DNA of 64,000 nt from Podarcis raffonei (taxonomy: Eukaryota > Chordata > Lepidosauria > Squamata > Lacertidae), in contig NC_070611.1 in NCBI RefSeq assembly GCF_027172205.1, forward strand, positions 54,431,979-54,495,978. The letters are read 5' to 3'. Below are positions 11,342-22,900 of this stretch, piece by piece. Both the position numbers and the translations under genes were made by a program. The notes below the pieces were generated by a model that ran no database searches, was not told the DNA's origin, and was given only the letters and a program-made list of their open reading frames with translations. Within the stretch, counting starts at the first letter, position 1; every line of letters starts with the position of its first letter.

Positions 11342-13502
11342 TAAACAGATAATTCATACTAATAACTAAGCCAAGTTGCAAAAATAAATAAATAAAAGAT
11401 TCGCAGCAGTAATGATCACAAGTCAGTAATTTCTTTGAAGTCTCTTTGTTGAAAAATGGCAACTTTCAGTTCAGCAGCAGAGTGTCCTGGGGTACCACAA
11501 TGTTCTGTCCCTGGTTTCTGAATGTTGCCATTTTTTAATATATTTGTGCCCACTTATTCTTTCTCACACCGACCTGCTGTATAAGAAACACAGTAATGAG
11601 TGAGGGGAACAGCATAACAAAAACAAAACACAGGTGAGTGATCCTTACATATGTTTTCAAATACATGTTCATTTCAGTAACTCTTTACATGTTTAGGTGT
11701 GCTTAATGTGTGAGGAGATTCATCATTCACTCCATGGCTCCTCCATGTGTTGTCATCATTTGTTAGTATTTCACTTATCAGGCTCTATCACAATCAAAAC
11801 TGGGCAATCTGCGGCCTGGTTCAATCCAAGGAACTGTTATTGTAACATTGGAGTCTTAATTTTCTGTTGTAATACAGAATGTATTGACAATGGAGGGCAG
11901 CAATCCAGCGTGGCTGATTAATGTTAAAACGTACCCCACCTTTTTAAAGTTGCACAGCTAGGAAGAGAAGTATAACAACAGGAGACTATAACTGGAGACC
12001 TACAAACATTTGCAGATGTGAATTGTGTGTAAAATGGCTTCTCTCAATCCACTCCCTCCACTGTCACACTTATTCATTCACATCCATATACGTACATCTA
12101 TTTGCATACAAAAGTTAATTCACAGGTTACTCTCACCATTTAACACATACACACAGCCTAACAACTGAACAGTGCTTTGATGGCACAGCTTTCTACCTAT
12201 TCTGAATTGCGACCCTTGAACACAACACAGCCCCATCTGTCCCTGAGACTTAGGCATGCACAGTTTGTTTGTTTTTTCATGAAACTAAACTGAGGAGTTC
12301 ATAAACATTGCATAACAGCTCAGCAGCTGAGCAATGTTTAGGGGAAAGGGGCTCATTTCAATCAGAGCTAGTACAGCTGATAGCTATGGCAGTTTCAAAG
12401 AGTGCAGCCTGTGTTAATCTCAGATTCCACCCCCTCCCCTTTTGTCAAATTTACCTGATTTGGGGTGGCAAATGGCAAAACCACTATTTTCCTGCTGTAT
12501 TGCATGTTTTGTGCTCTTGCCTAAAAGCACCGTAGGAACTCTGAAATATTATCCAAAACTGGCTTTGACTTCTCCGGAGAGATACATGAAATCAACGGTG
12601 CTGAGCATGGAAAAGCACCAAAAGTCATGGAGATCACAGATGTTTTCTCCAATTTGACAACAGCCTTCCCTTTCCCCAAGGCAGAGAGTAGTTCCAGAAT
12701 GCCAGCTGCTTTATCCTGTTAATGATAAATGGACTTGCTTGGCGTGGAGTCCATGGCTGGAATGCAGGACAGCTGGAGCCAAGATCAGTCTGTTGCAATT
12801 CCCAACAGGCTCATCTTCTTGCAGCGCTGGTCATATGGAAAGTTCAGCCAGCATATGGTGGAAACAAGGAGCGCTTGTAGAGGTAAGGAACCAGACACAT
12901 TGCCACCTTCTTCTGCTGTCAAAGGCCAATGCTAGTTAAATACCAGATTGCTAAGAGGGTGGGAAGAATCAAAAGTGCAGCTGGGCGAAACCTGAAATAA
13001 AAATGAGGGTCCTATCATTAAGAATGCAGGGTTTGCTCAGGAGAGTAACATAAGATAATTTTAAAAATACATTGGTGACTCTTGCTTAGTTTCAACAAAG
13101 TGTAGACAGTTTTAAAAAGGACTCATAGTGAAACCAAACTGCGTTTGCCTGAAAGGTAAACTTAGCTGATATTTAGTTTTTTGTATTTCGCATCAGGGTG
13201 GCTAGCACTCAAAATTTCCTGTGTGCAATGCCAGCAACAATTTGTATGCCTTTAAAACAATATACGTAAATAGTATACTTGGTTCTGAGCTAACTAAGCT
13301 GAGCAGTATAAACCTCACCATGTAACTCAGTCCTTAACTCAGATGGAGAAATCACTCTAATTTTGGATAAATTGCTCTAGGAGCTCTAATTATAGTGATC
13401 CTGTAATGCAAGGCCGAGAGCACTTAAATTGTGTAGTTGGTCCTGGACTAGTTACCTGACTATTTAGCTGGTGCCTTTTGTAATTCTATTATAGTTAGAA
13501 AT

Positions 13503-13655
13503 GTAGGAAGCTGCCTTATACTCATCAGACCACCGACTGGCAGCAGCTCTTGAGGATTCTAGGTAGGAACCTCTCCCAGCCCTCCTATGAGATGCTGAGA
13601 GTTGGACCAGAGACCTTCTGCATGCCAAGCAAATGCTCTTCCCGTGAGCTTCCAT
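13503..13655 (-). mobile_element. tRNA-derived SINE fragment with GGAAGCTGCCTTATAC tail
   Basis: On the plus strand the 3' end comes first (TAGGAAGCTGCCTTATAC...AGACC) and the tRNA-like head last (CTTCTGCATGCCAAGCAAATG). Same SINE family as 27868-28058 and 32782-32965. Partial copy. Confidence 0.65.
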
Positions 13656-13985
13656 TTGGGTTGGAAAACTTTGTAAAGGAAAATGTGAGGTTTAATCTGA
13701 GGTTCTCTGTTTCATTTCCATTCTCCCTTAGTTTCCCTTTTATCATGAATATTATGCAGTTTTATAAACTGATGGGTTGATTTGTGGTCTTTGACTACAC
13801 ATTGGAAACCACTTTTGAGGGGCATCATGTGATGATACAACGAAATAAATGCCTAAATAAATGATAAGTAAGGGACCAGCTTGCAAGTCAATGAAAGTCT
13901 GAGAACAGACACAAACTTTGCTCCTTTCAGACACACTTTTTGACAGCGTTGGTCTTCATGAATTGGCCTTTTCTTCAATCAAAGA

Positions 13986-16900
13986 ATGATTTTGAAACCT
14001 GCCTTTACCTCGGGAGGCCGTGTGGCTTCTGTGGCTTGTCGTGTTCTCCAAATAAGAAGATACTTGAACAGTGAGTGTTTCTTGAAGAGATTGCACTCTC
14101 TTTTTTATGCCACCCTTGTGTGCGGTATTAAGGCTGGTTCATGCATACATGTACATCACCTGATAGCTCATTATCAGTCAGGGTTCCTTCAGACTGCCAT
14201 TAGTTTGCAGGGTGGATTCAAGTGCACACCGTAGCATTTAATTTGTGCATTAGTAGTGGATTGATGCTCTCTGTCACCCTAGCTCAGAGGCAGTGTTAGG
14301 GTAGCGCGACTAGTTTGGCCGCATGGAGCACCGCACTGCAGGGGGCGCCACAACAGTGCTGCAGAATGGAGCACGAGAAGGGGAAGCACACACCAAATTT
14401 TAGTGTTGCACAGGGTGCTACTTGAATTTGAGAGTCCAAAGTCTGCCACTGTCCTAATGCAACAAATCTGCTTTCAAAACAAAACAAACCCAGGCTTTAT
14501 GTAGTTCAGAATACACATCATGAGCAGTTGTACAGTTAAGTATTTTTAAATCTACTGCACTGGAGGTGGTTTGGATGAGGCCACAGTGTCCCTCTGTCCC
14601 CCTCTGTTTGGCTGTGCTGGGCTCTGCCAGTGGAGTAGCTCTGCTGCCTCAGAAGCCCCAACTGCACCTGTACAAAACTGTTAGAATTCCTGATCTATGA
14701 TTGCAGTCATAGGATTGTTGTCTTTCACATGACGGTATATGTTTTGACTCCACAGAGTGGGAAGTGATGGAGACAGGATGTTTGTGTTACTGTGTTCTGT
14801 GAAGTGGGACTATTGTCCTTTGTTCTTTTTCTCTTGGCTGTCTGATGCTAGAGAGAGAGGGAGCCATGTTGCAGTGCTCTGTGTGTGTTTATATGTAAAT
14901 AAAGTAGATTAGCCAAAATGCTGAGTTGCTGATGTCTGTTACGCAAAGCTGCGAAGACTCTGCAGATCCCTAATTGTGCTGATGTCTGTTGGCATCGGTC
15001 GCTGTGATGTTTGGGCTGAAGAAAGCTTATGAAGCTCCCGAACGATCGACCAGGAGGGAGGGAACATGCCAGTCAGGTGTGTGTCTCTGCCAGGGTCCTA
15101 CTCCAGTGTAGGCTGAACTCCTGACAAAAACAACACATTGACAGCAGCTGCCACTGAGGTTTTCCACAGGTGGTAGCTGGTACATGTGTCCCCCCCATGG
15201 GACATTTCAGGAGTGGGAGGAGGGCAGGGGGTGGATCTCAGCTAGCCAAGGACCCACTGGATCCCAAGCTATTGGCATGTTGTAGCAATGGCCCCAATCT
15301 AGAGTTTTCTGTCTTGAGCAGGTGTACTAAAAGTACAAAATTTCCCACTCCACCCCCATCTTGCCTTCTGTTATGGACGGCGCAAGCAGTGGGGGCTACA
15401 GATGTGGCAGTGGTTCCCACATTCCATTAAGCCCAGCTGCTGTTCACCAGAGTTTGGTTTGCACCCTTAATGGCCTTACAGGGGCTCCCTCTTTAAATGA
15501 TCATGTGTGTCACTTCACTTACATTTCAAAATGCAAGCAAAGCCCTGCTGTGTCTGGAGCCCTTCTGCTCTTTGAGGCCCTGGACTCCTGCCCCAAAGAT
15601 CCTGCTCTGATTGTCACACTTTCCCATTAGATATTGACAGTGTTTATATTTTGTTCTAGGCAGCGACTTCTGCATCCATCCTTTGGTGAGGGAGGCCCTG
15701 GACAGCAGGAGGCCTGTCGTTGCCTTGGAGAGCACCATCATTACACACGGCATGCCATATCCCCAGAATCTGAGGTAGGCAGAGACTGTAATTTTCTTGC
15801 ACAGCGAAAGCTGCAAGCTGGACTAGGCCAGAGACTGATGCACACATGCACACACCTCTGCTGACATCTCATTGCTTGTTGATCTGCAGCTAAACTGAAC
15901 TCACGAACTGCCTTCATTGAAAAGGACTATTTCTGGGATCACCGGGTCAGGGGCATTGCTGGGTATTTAAAGGACTCGGGGTAAAGGCCCCTGACACAAA
16001 TCTACATATAATTTGCATATGCTAATTTATGTAGACAGTCCTGAGAAGTTGTGGTGCTGGCTGAGTGGCAGGCGTCTTCACCAGTAGTGCATTTTGCATT
16101 GTACCCAGCCACTGGGTGAGTGGCTTTTGGGGGGAAATTTAAGAAAATGGAAGTGGCAGAAAATATGGGACCCACCACAAGAGCCCTCCTCCCCCAGCCA
16201 CCCCATAACAATGCTGAGGTCATCAGGAAAAATGACAGCTCTGTCAATTACATTTGACCTTCAATGGTTGCTTCAAAAGTTCTAGCTATTGCCTGAAGTT
16301 GCAGTCACCAAGTAATAAACATACATGCAGGGTAGGATCCACTTAAGCCTGTTTCGTATTCCTATAACCACACATTTTTGATGGTAGTGAAGCTTGATGA
16401 GCCTATCTGGGGCAGTCTTTGCACAGCAAATGAACAGATGGCACAGTCTCTTTAGGAATAAGGTACCACTGCAGATTGCAAGTGAGGGAATTGCATGCTT
16501 GAACACTGCTTTGGGTGGAAAAAGTTCATTGCAATTAGAAAAGCAGTGCATCAGGGAATGTGTAGAATCTGAGGAAGGATACACCAAATGATTTCTCTCT
16601 GTGCAGATTGCCATTCAGAATAGATAAAACCAGGGCATTTTTTTCAGCCGGAGCTCACCAGAACTCAGGCCCGGCACCTCTCAGGTGGACTCCATTGCCA
16701 TTATAAGAGAACAGGGGAGGGGGTCATGGTGAGTTCCGGCACCTCTTTTTCTAGAAAAATAGCACAGGTCAATAACCTTGACATACTAGAGAATAGGTTT
16801 TATGTTGGCTAAAGGCAGGGCTATTAGGACAGTGGGGGTCCCAAATTGCCACCTATATTTTTGAGCAGGGATTGGGGAACCTTTGGCACTCTAGATGTTG

Positions 16901-19900
16901 TTGGACTCCAACTCCCATCAGCCTCAGTCAGCATTGCAGAATGGTCAGAGGTGATGGAAACTGTACTCACAGCAACACCTGAAAGGCCAAGAGTTCCCCA
17001 TATCTGATTTATCCCTGTGCTGACAATCTGGCCATAAATGGATACCCAAGAACCTCATTGCCATCAAAACTAACCCAAGATTTGTTAGGCATCAGATTAT
17101 GTAGAGGAGCCACAGGGGAAGGAAATGAAATGTAAATGAGGGTGTGGTTAAGGATTGGGTGATGGAGTACAGCTTTTAATACCATGGCAACTTATTTTGC
17201 CTTCTTTTTCTTTTGCGTTGCTCGCAATGCACCAGCATGGCCAGAGAGGTAGAAGAAATAATAAGAGCAAATGGGTCTGTGCCAGCAACTATCGGCATTT
17301 TAAGCGGTCGCATCCACGTGGGCCTCCAGAATGAACAGCTTGAGTCCTTGGCCAAGAGCAAAAATGCAATAAAGGTGTCTCGGAGAGATCTTCCCTACAT
17401 TCTCAGTCAGGTATTGGACTAAATTCTCGGGGTGGTGGTGGTGGTTTGATTTCTTTTATGTTCCCGTGGTTCAAATCTCTATAGAGCACACATAATCTCT
17501 GAACATAACATAAGAACATGAGAAGAGTCTGCTGGATCAGTAGGACTGGAACCACTGCAAAGCAGTGCCACCTACCCCCAACTCAGACAGCCACTCCAGA
17601 AGGATACAGTGCTTGATAGTTTTGAAAGCTGCTGAGAGGTCGAGGATAATTAAGAGACATATTTCCCCTGAATCTCTCCCAGCGGAGGTCATCATGCAGG
17701 GTGACCAAAGCAGTTACTTGCGGGCCAAATGGGGTGACCTAGTAAGCTTAATTAGGTCCAGGTTCCTCACCTCTGTAGTTTACAGTTCTTATGACTAGTA
17801 GCCATGGATAGCCTTGTCTCCATTAATTTGCCTAGTCTCCTTTTCGAGCCACCCAGGTTGGCTTACATTGCTGTATTTTGCCCAGTGGTGGAACGATGTG
17901 AGAGGGTTGGAATCTAAGCACTCCTCGCTGAGGGTCTTGTGCAAACTAGATTATGACTGGCTGTTCCACACAGGGCTTGTCTGGTGGTACAACTGTGGCT
18001 GGAACCATGATTGTGGCACACAAAGCAAAGATCCCTGTATTTGTGACAGGAGGAATTGGAGGGGTTCACCGCGGAGGAGAGAAGAGTAAGAGAATTAATT
18101 TTATAACTAGAAATTAAATTCCAAATGCTGTTTTAATTTTATAACCAGAGATTAAATGCTAAATGCTATTTATATTAATATATATATGTGAATTCTAGGC
18201 CTATAACCACCTACCATTTTATGGATCTCCTCTAGGAATGGGAAACTTGGGTCCTTTCAGATACTTTTGCATGCTAATTCCCATAAACTCAGCCTACAAG
18301 GATTATGGGAGTTATAGTCCAGCAGCATCTGCAGGGCACCACATGGGCTACATCTGAGTTAATGGCATTTCTCCACATTCTTCCCTCTCTACCCTGCTTT
18401 CTCTCTGTTCTAGAGGTGAGACCCAGGACACCCTCCCCAATTCATATACAGTGGTGTCCCGCAAGACGAATGCCTCGCAAGACGGAAAACCCGCTAGACG
18501 AAAGGGTTTTCCGTTTTGGAGGTGCTTCGCAAAACGAATTTCCTATGGGCTTGCTTCGCAAGACGAAAATGTCTTGCGAGTTCCTGCGGGTTTTTTCCCC
18601 CTCCCCCCCCTTTTTCCCAAGCCGCTAAGCCGCTTAACAGCTGATCGCTAAGCCGCTTATCAGCTGATCCGCTAAGCCGCTTATCAGCTGATCCGCTAAG
18701 CCCGCTAAGCCGCTAATAGCGCTAATCTGCTAAGCCGCTAATGGGCTTGCTTCGCAAGACGAAAAAACCGCAAGACGAAGAGACTCGCGGAACGGATTCT
18801 TTTCATCTTGCGAGGCACCACTATACCGAACAGTCTCAAAATTGATCCATCCCACACACCTTGCAGTTGCTACTTCGAAACACACCGGGTTAAAAGCATT
18901 CACTCGTTTAGGGCTACAATCCTATATACACTTGCCACGGGGTACACTCAGTGCTTTTCCCCCTGAAAAATGGTTAGGGGGAAAATGGTTTGACTCAAGA
19001 AAACCACCATTTAATAGTTCGAATCGGGGGAAAAAAATACAGTAAATGGACAAAAGTACAAAGATTCACAAAATGTTTAGGGGTATGTGTACCCCTGCGT
19101 CCCCGCAGAAAAAAAAGCACTGGGTACACTTCACTGAAACCAACACGACTTAATTTGGAGTAGCCATGTATAGGATTAATCCAGGGCTGGCCGACTTATG
19201 TGGTGGTCTGAGGCAGCTGCCTCAGGCAGCAGAAGCCCATGAGGCAGTGCCTCTGCAGGCACGCTGCCCTCCCCACCCCCACCCCTCTGCCACTGATGGA
19301 GAAGCAGCAGTGCCAAGATCTCACCGAAATACCACAAAATCTCACGAATTCTCATTTGGTCCATGATATCTCGCCACTGCCTTTTTGTGGACGCTGCCTG
19401 TCAGGGAACTGCCTTCGGCTCAGAGGCGAGAAACAGAAGGGCAGTTGTGTTACAGGGAGCCTCTGAAAATCTTGCGAAGCAGTTCCTCTTCCGGGGAGGA
19501 GGAAAGCCCCACCTCTAGTGGGGAAGAGGTGCAAGGACCAGAGGATGTTGGTGGGAGCCTTAACACCGCTCCTGGGCAAGCCGGACAGGAGGGAAGCACG
19601 CCCTTGCCATCGCCCATCCTGCGCAGTAGTCTGAGGCGCAGAGAGGGGTGGAGACGGTTGGGGGTAACTAAACTTTTATGTTGGGGGAGGTACAAAAAAA
19701 GACCACTCCCGGATTCTGTTAGTGATTGAGCCAGACATGAACTTATGACGCTCTTCACTGTAAATAGTTTGCACCAAAATAAAGCCTGTAAAAGATAGGT
19801 TGGAGTTCTGCCTGGTTACTCCCAAGCAACCGCAGCAGCCATCTGACACTGCCAAACAACCCAGGTAAGGGAGGCTTCAGCAGGGACGGTGGAGGCGAAA

Positions 19901-22900
19901 GGGCAGGGTGGCACTTTCCTGTTTCATCTCTGGTGGCAACATGGAATGCACCACTCTTGGATTCTTCTGCTGAAGTTGCATCTTGTTTGACCCTCAGACT
20001 GTAGAAAGCCACAGCCAATTAGAGTGGATGGTACTGGCAAGATGAGCCAATGGTCTGACTCATTATAAGGCAACTTCATATGTTACTTTAATACAGAATT
20101 ATGATGGTTCCCACCCTACCAGTTTGCCCATTTGGTGGCTATGAGATTTGGCAGGGCAACTGTCTTTTCAGTCTTTTCTCCCTGTCCTTTTCAGCTTTGG
20201 ATGTGAGTGCAGACCTGACAGAATTAGGCCGTACTCCGGTTGCCGTGATTTCCGCAGGTGTGAAGTCTATACTGGATATTGGCAGGACATTGGAATATCT
20301 GGTAAGGAGCCACAAATGCAGTGCAGAGGGAAGGAACAAGAGAAAGAAGGCTGGTTAATCTGGCCTTTCTCAGTTCTGTCGTTCCAGCTTCATGTAGAAT
20401 TTACTCCCATATTTCAATGGATAGTTGTGCTGTCATGGGTGTCCTACTCAGAACTCTGATATTCTAAAGTAGGGATAGTGGAGAATTTGATAAAGTTCAC
20501 ATTTAATGGCAAGCCTCTGTAATTTGTACTTTCCAAAGCGATGTGCAAACCAAAACACAGCCAGCTTTCAGAATTTTCACTTCTCTGAATTTTGCAATGC
20601 GGTTCTCTGGCCAAGTAATGTGTACAAAAAAGCATATACTGGGGCAAAGTATACATATGCTAGTGAAAATAACCTACAAAAATTTTTGCTTTGCAAAAAA
20701 TTCTATATTAGGCAAAATTGCATGTGAATGTAATTTGCACTAAAATGCTTAGTAACTTTCATGAGAACTTTAAAAAGTGCAAACTTATGTGGAAATGTGG
20801 AAAACTGAACTTAACATTGGGAAAAGGAGAAACTGAACCTGACAGATATGCCTATCCCTCTTTTGAGCGTAGTGGAGGTGAAGGAGGCAAATTATCTGTT
20901 TTTATGAATGTTTCTATGCAACCAAAGTATTTATCAAATTGATTTGAAACTGGCTTAAGTTTCTAACACAGAAACATTCTTACCTATTTTATTTTAAAAG
21001 TAGTTGGGTGGCTTGTGCACCCACAGGGGGCTGCAATGAATACATCCATGAGCCACAGGCAGCCCACATGCATTATAGAGATTATAGCAATTAAAATGTA
21101 TATATTTTGAGGTTGTAGACACAGTTCAAAGACAAAACAAGAAAGAGATTTGTTGGGCTTGCTGCATCTAGTTCATGAGATCGGATTCTATCAAGTCCAT
21201 GGAGCTGGAAGAAAGGGGTTGTATTTTATCCTTTTGTGTGAGAGTGCTAAGGGTTCCCTGCTTGGGGAGGGGCTGTACCTCAGTGATACAGCTTGTGTCA
21301 TGGGTGCAAAAGTCCCTAAGTCCTGACATCTCCAGGCAGCAGGGCCCTCAGCTAGTCAATCTAAGAAAGACACCTGCCCATTGCAGCAGACAGTGAAGAG
21401 CTAGCTGGACCAATGGTCTGACCTGGGATCATGGAAATTTCATTTGATTCTGTAGTGTGGTAAGTGATTTGGTCCATAACCCAGCAAAGACGGCTTTTGC
21501 TTTCATATCACGTATAGTATTTTCATTTTGCCCCCGCTCTTCACCTCTGCAGGAGACTCAAGGTGTCTGTGTGGCCACCTTTGGAGACTCCAGAGAGTTC
21601 CCAGCCTTCTTCTGCCATCAAAGCGGCTTCCAGGCCCCATATCATGTGCAGAACGAGGAGGATGCTGCACAGCTGATTGGTGAGCTGTCCATGGAACGAA
21701 GTGCTTTTTGAGAATGGAGGGTTTGAGTTTCAACCAATGAGCTTCTTAGTTTCCCTGAGATGGCAATTCATTGCACACATAGTGGTGGACAAAGCCCATT
21801 GTAGTCCGTTGGGTTTACTTTTGAAGAAATGCACATGGGATCAGGACAAATCTGTCCCACGTGCTCCTTTCCATCCTTGGATATCTTCTCTTGTTTTCAG
21901 TATCCTGTTCTTAACAGCAGGGCTGGTGTTGAGGCTTGACAGGGGCAGCAGCCCTGGGAACCTTTCACACCCCAAGTGACAAGAGCCCCCGAACCCAGGG
22001 ATTTTTTTCTGCTGAAAGAAGCTCAGCAACTTAGGGTTGTCTGTCCAAAAATGGTGGGGGTTCCTGCACCTCTTCTTCCAGAAAAAAAAGCACTGCCTGG
22101 ACCTACTGAAGTTAATGGTGGGTGGCCACCTTGTTTCAACCTGCTCTTTAGAGTGAATATGCCTGTTTCACTGTCGTGGCTCTGCGCGTGGATTGGAATG
22201 TAACGTAAGCGAAATAATTATTATTTATAATTATTTCTCTTTTAAACATTCTGTTGTGACTTGGAGCTGCTAAGTAGCAGGATGCTACGCTGGTAAAATC
22301 TCTTTCAGAATGGTCCAGGAAGTGACTGAATGTCATAACGTGCCATCCGTTTACAGGGAAATGGTACAGGAAAAAAAGGGTGGCTGCCCCCACGTATCTA
22401 TGCACTCACTGGGGCTGATGGGAGTTGTAGTCCAAAACATCTGGACGGCAGCAAGTTAGTGACGGCTGCATTAAACTTCATTGGGTGCAAAGCAGTTGAC
22501 ACCAGAGGCTACTGGGACGAAGAAACAAATTGCAAGCACATGCATATACATCTATAAGCGATGAAATTTGTGATGCCACCTTTGCCACCTGTTTCAGCAG
22601 AGAAACACAGTTAATGACCTTTCTTCCTCAGCCAGGTCCCTGAATTTGCAGCTGGGCAGTGGAGTGCTGATTGCAGTGCCCTGCCCTGAGGATCAAGCTG
22701 CTTCAGGACAGCTTATTGAAGAAGCAATCCAGCAGGCTTTGAGAGAGGCTCGGTAAGCTGCTGCTGCTGAAATCCCGTAGCTTTTCATAACACAAATGTT
22801 CTGGGTTTGTTTGGTTTGTCTTCCATAGCCCTGCCAGAGCACCAGCCAAAGGGGGGGAGGCAGTTGTCCACAGATCCCTGCAGCCTCTGACACCCAAGTT

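Larger units (their letters stand above)
9240..13985. other. Intergenic region between MKRN1 and the pseudouridine gene
   Basis: No convincing protein-coding exon. It holds LINE-tail fragments at about 9320-9890, an AT-rich block near 10430-10850, a Tigger-like MITE at 11100-11341 and a tRNA SINE fragment at about 13503-13655. The last 30 bases before the ATG at 13986 include CCTTTTCTTCAATCAAAG, which could be a splice acceptor for a 5' UTR exon. Otherwise nothing recognised. Confidence 0.6.

Noticed and set aside
18619-18740. Regularly spaced repeats that might suggest a CRISPR-like array.
   Set aside because: The units are contiguous tandem repeats without unique spacers, inside a DNA transposon in a vertebrate genome.
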